A stretch of DNA of 64,000 nucleotides. It comes from Kitasatospora paranensis. GTDB taxonomy: Bacteria; Actinomycetota; Actinomycetes; Streptomycetales; Streptomycetaceae. Below the pieces are notes generated by a model. The model did no database searches. It saw only the letters and a list, made by a program, of their open reading frames with translations, and was not told where the DNA came from. Where the stretch lies: NCBI RefSeq assembly GCF_039544005.1, contig NZ_BAABKV010000001.1, positions 8,060,001 through 8,124,000 of the forward strand, written 5' to 3'. The translations under genes and the position numbers were made by a program. Within the stretch, counting starts at the first letter, position 1; every line of letters starts with the position of its first letter. Shown one piece after another: positions 58,663 to 64,000 of this stretch.

Positions 58663-59702
58663 TCAGGTGACATGCAGGGTGAGGGCGGCGGTGTGCAGGT
58701 GCCCGTCGGTCCGGAACTGCAGGTGGACCCGCCAGTTCCCGGGCCTGCCGAGCAGGGCGTAGAAGGTCAGCGTCGGCCCGCCGTGGTCCCCGTCGACCGG
58801 GGTGATCGGGTGGAGGTGGGCCAGCGCCTGGTCGTTCTCGTGGAAGGCGCTGAGGTGCGCGTAACTGGCCAGGTACGGCTGGAGATCGGTGACGGGCCGA
58901 CCGTCCTTGCCGACGGTGGCGGTGAGGGGAAGGCCGTGCCGGCCCTGGCATCGCCCTGGACGGTGACGGTGTAGCCGTCGACCGTGGTGCTGCCGGCCGC
59001 GGCGGGCAGTGGCACGGTGGTCGCCGTGCCGGGCACGGCGACGGTGCGGCTGAGGACGAACTCCCGGCCCTTGCGGGGGCCGGTCTCCGGGGTGAACGAG
59101 GCGTACAGCCGCCAACTGCCCGGATCGAGAGGGGCCAGGTCGGCGGTCCAGGAGCCGTCGGCAGCCATCGCAGGGTGCAGGTGCTGGTACCCGGTGAGGT
59201 CCGAGCGGATCGCGTAGAAGTGCAGCCGCTCGGTCTGGACCGCGGCGAAGGCGGTGACCGGGCGGCCGTCCGGCCCGGTGATGGTGAACGGGTAACGCAC
59301 CGCTCGCCCGGCCGGCAGGCTGACCGTCGGCGAGTCGAGGCGGTAGCCGTCCTGTTCGGCGGCGAGGCCGTCGCCGGGTGAGGTGGCCGAAGCCCCGGCC
59401 GTCGCGGGCACGCCTGCCATGCCTGCCATGCCTGCCATGCCTGCCATGCCGGGCATGGCCGCCACCGTGCGGTCGGGGCCGGGTGCGCCCGCATGCGTGG
59501 AGTGCGGCGTGCGCGGGGGCGAGCCGCACGAAGCCAGCACGAGGAGAGAGGTCGCGCCGGCCGCCAGGACGAGGGAACCGAGGCGGAGGAGGCGGTGCCC
59601 GCCCCAGCCTCCCGGTCCGCCGCGGCCCGTGGAGAGCCGGCGCGCCCCGAGGGGGCCCGTCTCCGGTTCTCCCACTGTCGGCTTCCTGTCCTCGCTGCGC
59701 AT
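58663..59702 (-). CDS. Met-rich lipoprotein, probable copper-binding, frameshifted as sequenced
   Basis: The product has a lipoprotein signal with LLVLASCGSPP (Cys at about residue 59) and a Met-Ala-Gly repeat (AAMPGMAGMAGMAGMAGV). A first domain includes ERLHFYAIRSDLTGYQHLHP. One extra base in the G4 run at 58926-58929 joins GTAFPLTATVGKDGRPVTDL to a second related domain (YLASYAHLSAFHENDQALAH LHPITP). The repaired length is 346 residues. The paired HLHP blocks and Met repeats fit a metal-binding secreted protein. The ATG at 59702 is uncertain; a GTG 15 bases upstream is possible. Confidence 0.75.
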
Positions 59703-59870
59703 GTGCTTCCCGCCCACCGTGCTGTCCTCCGGCCGCTCGGACCGCGATATTCAGGAGATCCGAGAGGTCTGCGCGGATAACGGAAATCGGCGACCGGGGA
59801 CGAGAAGTCGCCCACGCGGACGGCGCGCGACGCCGGCCGGGAGCCGCGGCCGGTGCCGTGACCCCGCAGG

Positions 59871-59884
59871 TGAAAGCGCTCTCT
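59871..59884. promoter_or_regulatory. Imperfect LacI-family operator
   Basis: TGAAAGCGCTCTCT resembles the TGGGAGCGCTCCCA class of streptomycete LacI operators, with the conserved AGCGCT centre. Confidence 0.5.
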
Positions 59885-60091
59885 CCTCGCCAGGGAGACG
59901 TCGTGGGTGGGGGCGTCAAAGTCTGCGGCCGGGGCGGGGTGACCGGACCGCCCATGGGCGCACCCGCATCGATGTCGACGGGTTCGAGAGTCAGATGCCT
60001 TGGCTGCCGGGCAACTTGGAGACGTGTCACCGGAGCGCCCATTCTTGTGTTCCCTCTTGGCCGCCCCAGGGGTGGCTGGTACCGTCCTGGG

Positions 60092-60109
60092 GCTGAGAGC
60101 GCTCTCAGC
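60092..60109. promoter_or_regulatory. Perfect LacI-family operator upstream of the beta-helix protein
   Basis: An 18-bp perfect palindrome around TGAGAGCGCTCTCA, very close to the CebR-type consensus. It should place the downstream glucan-related gene under carbohydrate control. Confidence 0.7.
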
Positions 60110-60412
60110 ATCGCCTGCTGCTGAGCGCCTTCCACCCCTCCCACCCACCCCACCCATCCTGCTCCCAGGCCTCCCACCGACCGGGCCCGCCGTACCTGAC
60201 CCGCCCCAACCGGGCCTGGTCGGCGCGCCCCGAGCACGGCTCCTGCCGGGGGCGCCCTCCCGCCGTCAGCTGCCGCCGAACCGCGACCGCACCCATCGAG
60301 CAGCGCTCGCCCGTGTCCCGACGCCGACCGAACCCCTGCCGGGGCCGGTCGGTGCCGTCCCGTGTCGTCGCACACCCCCACACCGTGATGAACAGGGAAG
60401 GACCACCACCGC

Positions 60413-62773
60413 ATGACGCACCGCAGAAGCCTCCCGCGCGCCGCGCGGCCGCGGCAGGGCGCTCGCCGCGTCCGACTGCTGCTCGCCGTCCTGGCGTTAC
60501 TGTTCGGCGGGGTCGGCCTGACGTCGGTGGCGGGTACGGCCACCGCCGCGTCCCCCGACTACACCCAGAGCGTGACCGCCACCAGCGCCACCCAGGCGCT
60601 GATCTCCTTCACCCCGACCACTCCCGCGCTCTACGTCGACGTCCACTACCTGGTGAACTCGGCCAACCAGCAGAACATCCGCATGGTCAACGGCTCCGGG
60701 ACGTGGACCTGGACGGTGGGCGGACTCGCCACCGGCAACGTCCTGGACTACTGGTTCACCTACGAGAAGAGCGGCCCGCAGTACGACACGCCGCACTTCG
60801 GCTACACGCAGGGCGGCGGCGGCACCGGCGGCCAGGTGGCGCAGCCGGGCTTCAGCCCCGCGGGCGGGCAGTACGCCACGGCGCAGACGGTGACGATCTC
60901 CGACGCCACCGCCGGGGCGACGATCCGCTACACCCGTGACGGCTCCACGCCCAACTCCTCCTCCACGGTGTACTCCGGGCCGATCAGCGTCACCGCCAGC
61001 AGCACCATCAAGGCCTTCGCCCAGGCGTCGGGCCTCACCGACTCCGCGGTGGCCACGGCGACTTACACCATCGGCGGCACCCAGACCAGCTGCCCGGTGC
61101 AGTCGGACACCCCGGACTTCGGTCCCAACGTCCACATCTACGACCCGAGCATGTCCGCCGCCACCATCCAGGCGCAGCTGGACGCCCACTTCAACCAGAT
61201 GAAGGACACCCAGTCGGCGCAGTTCAGCTCCAACCGGGTGGCCGACCTGTTCAAGCCGGGCACGTACAACGTCAACGACAACGTCGGCTTCTACACGTCC
61301 GTGGCGGGCCTCGGCCAGAACCCCGATGACGTGACCATCAACGGCAACGTCACCGTGGACGCCTTCAACGCCTCGGACGCCGGCAACGCCACCCAGAACT
61401 TCTGGCGGAGCGCCGAGAACCTCGCCATCAACCCCGGCGGTGGCACGGACCGCTGGGCGGTGGCGCAGGCCGCCCCGTTCCGTCGGATCGACGTGCACGG
61501 CAACCTTGCCCTGTACCCGGCCAGTTACGGCTGGGCCAGCGGCGGCTACGTCGCCGACACCAAGGTCAGCGGCCAGATGGCGTCGATCTCGCAGCAGCAG
61601 TGGTACACGCGGGACAGCGGCCTCGGCAGCTGGGACGGCGGCGTGTGGAACATGGTCTTCTCCGGCGTTCAGGGCGCCCCGGCCAACACCTTCCCCACCC
61701 CGCCGGAGACCGTGCTCGCCACCACCCCGGTCTCCCGGGACGTGCCGTACCTGTACGTCGACAGCTCCAGCCGCTACCGGGTCTTCCTGCCGAGCCTGCG
61801 CACCAACGCGACCGGCCCGAGCTGGGCGAGCGGCAGCACCCCCGGCAGCTCACTGCCGATGAGCCAGTTCTACGTCGTCAAGGCCGGTGACACCGCCGCC
61901 ACCATCAACAACGCCCTCTCCCAGGGCTGCAACCTGTTCGTCACCCCGGGCGTCTACCACCTCAACCAGACGCTCAACGTCACCCGCGCCAACACCGTCG
62001 TGCTCGGCATCGGCTACCCGACGTTCGTGCCCGACAACGGCGTCAACGCCATGCAGGTCGCCGACGTGGACGGCGTCCGGCTCAAGGGTCTGCTCTTCGA
62101 CGCCGGCACCACCAACTCGCAGGCGCTGCTGACCGTCGGCCCGTCCGGCTCCGCAGCGGGCCACGCCGCCAACCCGACCACCGTCCAGGACGTGTTCTTC
62201 CGGATCGGCGGCCAGCTCGCCGGCAAGGCCACGAACAGCCTGGTGGTCAACAGCAGCAACACCGTCGTCGACCACATCTGGGCCTGGCGCGCCGACCACG
62301 GCAACGCCGGAACGATCGGCTGGACCACCAACACCGCCGACACCGGACTGATCGTCAACGGCAACGACGTACTCGCCACCGGCCTGTTCGTCGAGCACTA
62401 CCAGAAGTACGAGGTCGTCTGGAACGGCCAGGGCGGTCGCACCATCTTCTTCCAGAACGAGAACCCGTACGACGTGCCCGACCAGGCCTCCTGGAAGAGC
62501 TCCGCCTCGGTCAACGGCTATGCCGCCTACAAGGTCGGCAACAACGTCACCAGCCACGAGGCGTGGGGTCTGGGCAGCTACTGCTACTTCAACGTCAATC
62601 CCGCGGTGGCCAATTACCACGCCTTCGAGGTGCCCAACAACAGCGGAGTCCGCTTCCACTCGCTGCTGACGGTCTCGCTGAACTACCAGGGCACGATCAC
62701 GCACGTCATCAACGACACGGGGGCGGTGACGCCCACCGGTACCAGCCCGGTCGACGTGGTCTCGTACCCGTGA
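60413..62773 (+). CDS. Secreted GH55-like beta-helix protein with CBM56-like and CHB_HEX_C-like domains
   Basis: The 786-residue product has a signal peptide (about 1-45), then a CBM56-like beta-1,3-glucan-binding module (TQSVTATSATQALISFTPTT ... YWFTYEKSGPQYDTPHFGYT). A chitobiase C-terminal-like module follows (ATIRYTRDGSTPNSSSTVYS GPISV). The large right-handed beta-helix part includes ADLFKPGTYNVNDNVGFYTS, NATQNFWRSAENLAINPGGG, CNLFVTPGVYHLNQTLNVTR and DHIWAWRADHGNAG. Relatives are often mislabelled adenylyl cyclase; the fold suggests glucan binding or hydrolysis. The operator at 60092 supports a carbohydrate role. Confidence 0.82.
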   Translation: MTHRRSLPRAARPRQGARRVRLLLAVLALLFGGVGLTSVAGTATAASPDYTQSVTATSATQALISFTPTTPALYVDVHYLVNSANQQNIRMVNGSGTWTWTVGGLATGNVLDYWFTYEKSGPQYDTPHFGYTQGGGGTGGQVAQPGFSPAGGQYATAQTVTISDATAGATIRYTRDGSTPNSSSTVYSGPISVTASSTIKAFAQASGLTDSAVATATYTIGGTQTSCPVQSDTPDFGPNVHIYDPSMSAATIQAQLDAHFNQMKDTQSAQFSSNRVADLFKPGTYNVNDNVGFYTSVAGLGQNPDDVTINGNVTVDAFNASDAGNATQNFWRSAENLAINPGGGTDRWAVAQAAPFRRIDVHGNLALYPASYGWASGGYVADTKVSGQMASISQQQWYTRDSGLGSWDGGVWNMVFSGVQGAPANTFPTPPETVLATTPVSRDVPYLYVDSSSRYRVFLPSLRTNATGPSWASGSTPGSSLPMSQFYVVKAGDTAATINNALSQGCNLFVTPGVYHLNQTLNVTRANTVVLGIGYPTFVPDNGVNAMQVADVDGVRLKGLLFDAGTTNSQALLTVGPSGSAAGHAANPTTVQDVFFRIGGQLAGKATNSLVVNSSNTVVDHIWAWRADHGNAGTIGWTTNTADTGLIVNGNDVLATGLFVEHYQKYEVVWNGQGGRTIFFQNENPYDVPDQASWKSSASVNGYAAYKVGNNVTSHEAWGLGSYCYFNVNPAVANYHAFEVPNNSGVRFHSLLTVSLNYQGTITHVINDTGAVTPTGTSPVDVVSYP

Positions 62774-62994
62774 CCTGACCCGGCGCTCCGCACGTCACGC
62801 TGCCGCCCCCGCGCTCCTGCGCGGGGTGGCTCCGCGCCGGCCGCGCGGAGGCCGGGCCCGGGTCGGCGCAGTGCCTGCGGAGGCCGGGCCAGGGTCGCCG
62901 GGAGTGTCGGCGGGCGGGGATGATCCGCGGAAAGCCGGGCAGGCGCTGCTCGCCAGCGCGCTGCGCCCGCAGTGCGCCTGCCCCTGGAGGAGCC

Positions 62995-63525
62995 ATGGCC
63001 GACTTTCTGACCGATGTCCACACCCTGCGGGCCAAGGCCCGCCAGGAGATCATGAACGGTCCGGTGACCGCCGCCTACGGGGCGGACCTCGCCCGGGTGA
63101 TCGAGCTCCTGAACACCGCGCTGGCCACCGAGATCGTCTGTACGCTGCGCTACCGGCAACACCATTTCGCCGCCAAGGGGCTGAACTCCGAACCGGTCGC
63201 CCAGGAGTTCCTGGAGCACTCCGACGAGGAGCAGCAGCATGCCGACCGGCTGGCGGCCAGGATCGCCCAGCTCGGCGGCACCCCGGACATGGACCCGGCG
63301 CGGGTGGCCGGCCGCGCCCATTCCGAGTACGTGCCGGCGACCGGCCTGCAGCAGATGATCGAGGAGAACCTGGTCGCCGAGCGGGTCGCCATCGCCTCCT
63401 ACACCGAGATGATCGACTGGCTGGGCACGGGCGACCCCACCACCACGCAGGTCCTGAAGGAGATCCTCGCCCGTGAGGAGGAGCACGCGGAGGACATGCT
63501 CACCTTCCTGGAGAGCGAGGGCTGA
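62995..63525 (+). CDS. Ferritin-like (bacterioferritin-type) protein
   Basis: The 176-residue four-helix protein has ALATEIVCTLRYRQHHFAAK at about residues 41-60 and EHSDEEQQHADRLAARIAQL with an ExxH motif at about 79. The second half has IEENLVAERVAIASYTEMID and EILAREEEHAEDMLTFLES with the second ExxH. These Glu/His sets form a di-iron centre. It is probably for iron storage or a ferroxidase. ATG 62995 follows TGGAGGAG. Confidence 0.88.
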   Translation: MADFLTDVHTLRAKARQEIMNGPVTAAYGADLARVIELLNTALATEIVCTLRYRQHHFAAKGLNSEPVAQEFLEHSDEEQQHADRLAARIAQLGGTPDMDPARVAGRAHSEYVPATGLQQMIEENLVAERVAIASYTEMIDWLGTGDPTTTQVLKEILAREEEHAEDMLTFLESEG

Positions 63526-63603
63526 GCGCCTGCTCCTGCCGGGCGGCCGGTCCGGACGCCACTCCGAAGGGCGGGCGTCCGGACCGGCCGAAGGACCGTG
63601 CGG

Positions 63604-64000
63604 CTACACCCGGCCGGCGGTGGTCCGCATCCGGCGGTGCAGGAGGACTCCGGACGCGGCCGCAGCGATCAGGCCCGTGCCCACCACGCCCAGCATGGCC
63701 GTGGACGAGGCCGTGTCGGTGGCGTAGGAGACCGGTGCGAGGGCCAGGGCCTGGGCCGGTGCCCCCGCGGCAGCGGCGCCGTGGTCGTGCTGTGTCACCG
63801 TGGACAGGCCGGCGTCGGCGGCGAGCTGCTGCTCGGTGGGGGTGCCGGGGGCCTTTGCTGCGAGCGCGGCCGTGGCGGCCCCGCCGAAGTCGACGTCCGA
63901 GCAGCCGTAGAACGCCTCGGGGCTGTCCGTCCGCTGCCACACCAGGTAGATCAGCTGGCGTCCGGTGCGGCTGGGCAGGGTGCCGTTGAAGGTGTAGTAG
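63604..64000 (-). CDS. AA10 lytic polysaccharide monooxygenase, C-terminal part, 5' end off the window
   Basis: The frame enters from the right edge as YYTFNGTLPSRTGRQLIYLV WQRTDSPEAFYGCSDVDFGG, which is the conserved end of AA10 (chitin/cellulose-active copper) domains: WQR.DSPEAFY.CSDV.F, with the Phe that flanks the copper site. A linker and a membrane segment (AMLGVVGTGLIAAAASGVLL) plus basic tail follow, so it is a surface-anchored LPMO. The N-terminal copper-binding His is outside the window. Confidence 0.88.
   Translation of the reverse strand, partial: YYTFNGTLPSRTGRQLIYLVWQRTDSPEAFYGCSDVDFGGAATAALAAKAPGTPTEQQLAADAGLSTVTQHDHGAAAAGAPAQALALAPVSYATDTASSTAMLGVVGTGLIAAAASGVLLHRRMRTTAGRV

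Larger units (their letters stand above)
59703..60412. other. Divergent intergenic region with LacI-type sites
   Basis: This 710-bp spacer between the Met-rich lipoprotein (-) and the secreted beta-helix protein (+) has no credible gene. It contains the two GAAAGCGCTCT-type sites listed separately and a C-rich stretch around 60128-60200. Confidence 0.5.

Noticed and set aside
60413..62773. Adenylyl cyclase annotation
   Set aside because: The domains seen are a signal peptide, glucan-binding-like and beta-helix modules; no nucleotide cyclase motif is visible.

Overview
This is high-GC actinobacterial DNA, most likely from a Streptomyces or Kitasatospora relative. The evidence is GC-saturated third codon positions, GTG/TTG starts, four-base ATGA/GTGA gene overlaps, several leaderless regulator genes, TTGAC(N)/TAnnnT promoters, a 2-methylisoborneol cluster with its EshA-type shell, and a CUT1 sugar transporter without its own ATPase. 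I found no rRNA, tRNA or CRISPR array.

Layout. 1-15.5 kb: assorted small enzymes and regulators: cyclase-family hydrolase (partial), mycothiol-dependent isomerase, nucleoside deaminase + LLM oxidoreductase, a leaderless Lrp gene, two VOC proteins, a worn patch with an IS5-type remnant plus DUF6193-like and SUKH-like genes, a lipoprotein/ECF sigma/anti-sigma group sharing a GAACC-N16-CGT(K) promoter, an ArsR-SRPBCC pair, a WYL regulator, an alpha/beta hydrolase and a GNAT. 15.6-31.8 kb: HelD-like helicase, MarR genes, a DJ-1/PfpI + F420-type dehydrogenase pair facing a MarR-PDZ regulator coupled to a TMEM175 channel, an SDR, secreted RNase Sa, a GreA-like factor, PadR + membrane protein, a large membrane-anchored protein, and a GH15 enzyme. 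31.8-52.3 kb: a rhamnose/rhamnogalacturonan locus. 52.4-56.4 kb: the encapsulated 2-MIB cluster. 56.7-59.7 kb: a YcnI/Met-rich probable copper cluster. 60.4-64 kb: a secreted GH55-like beta-helix protein with a CBM56-like domain, a ferritin-like protein, and the C-terminus of a membrane-anchored AA10 LPMO.

How it works together. The 31.8-52.3 kb locus reads as one pathway. A secreted PL4 rhamnogalacturonan lyase makes oligosaccharides, a lipoprotein-dependent ABC importer with a YesL-like DUF624 protein takes them up, and a Gfo/Idh + DUF6807 pair may process them. Rhamnose then passes through mutarotase, isomerase, kinase and the aldolase/dehydrogenase fusion to L-lactate, which LutABC oxidises to pyruvate. 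A LacI-family regulator sits in the middle, and a repeated CGTTTCAA-type element lies in the rhaI, transporter and lyase upstream regions.

Quality caveat. Fifteen otherwise well-formed genes are broken at 18 sites. Every break is repaired by adding one base to a G or C run of 4-5 nt. I read these as homopolymer undercalls rather than real pseudogenes, and I give the full intended gene spans with each break noted.
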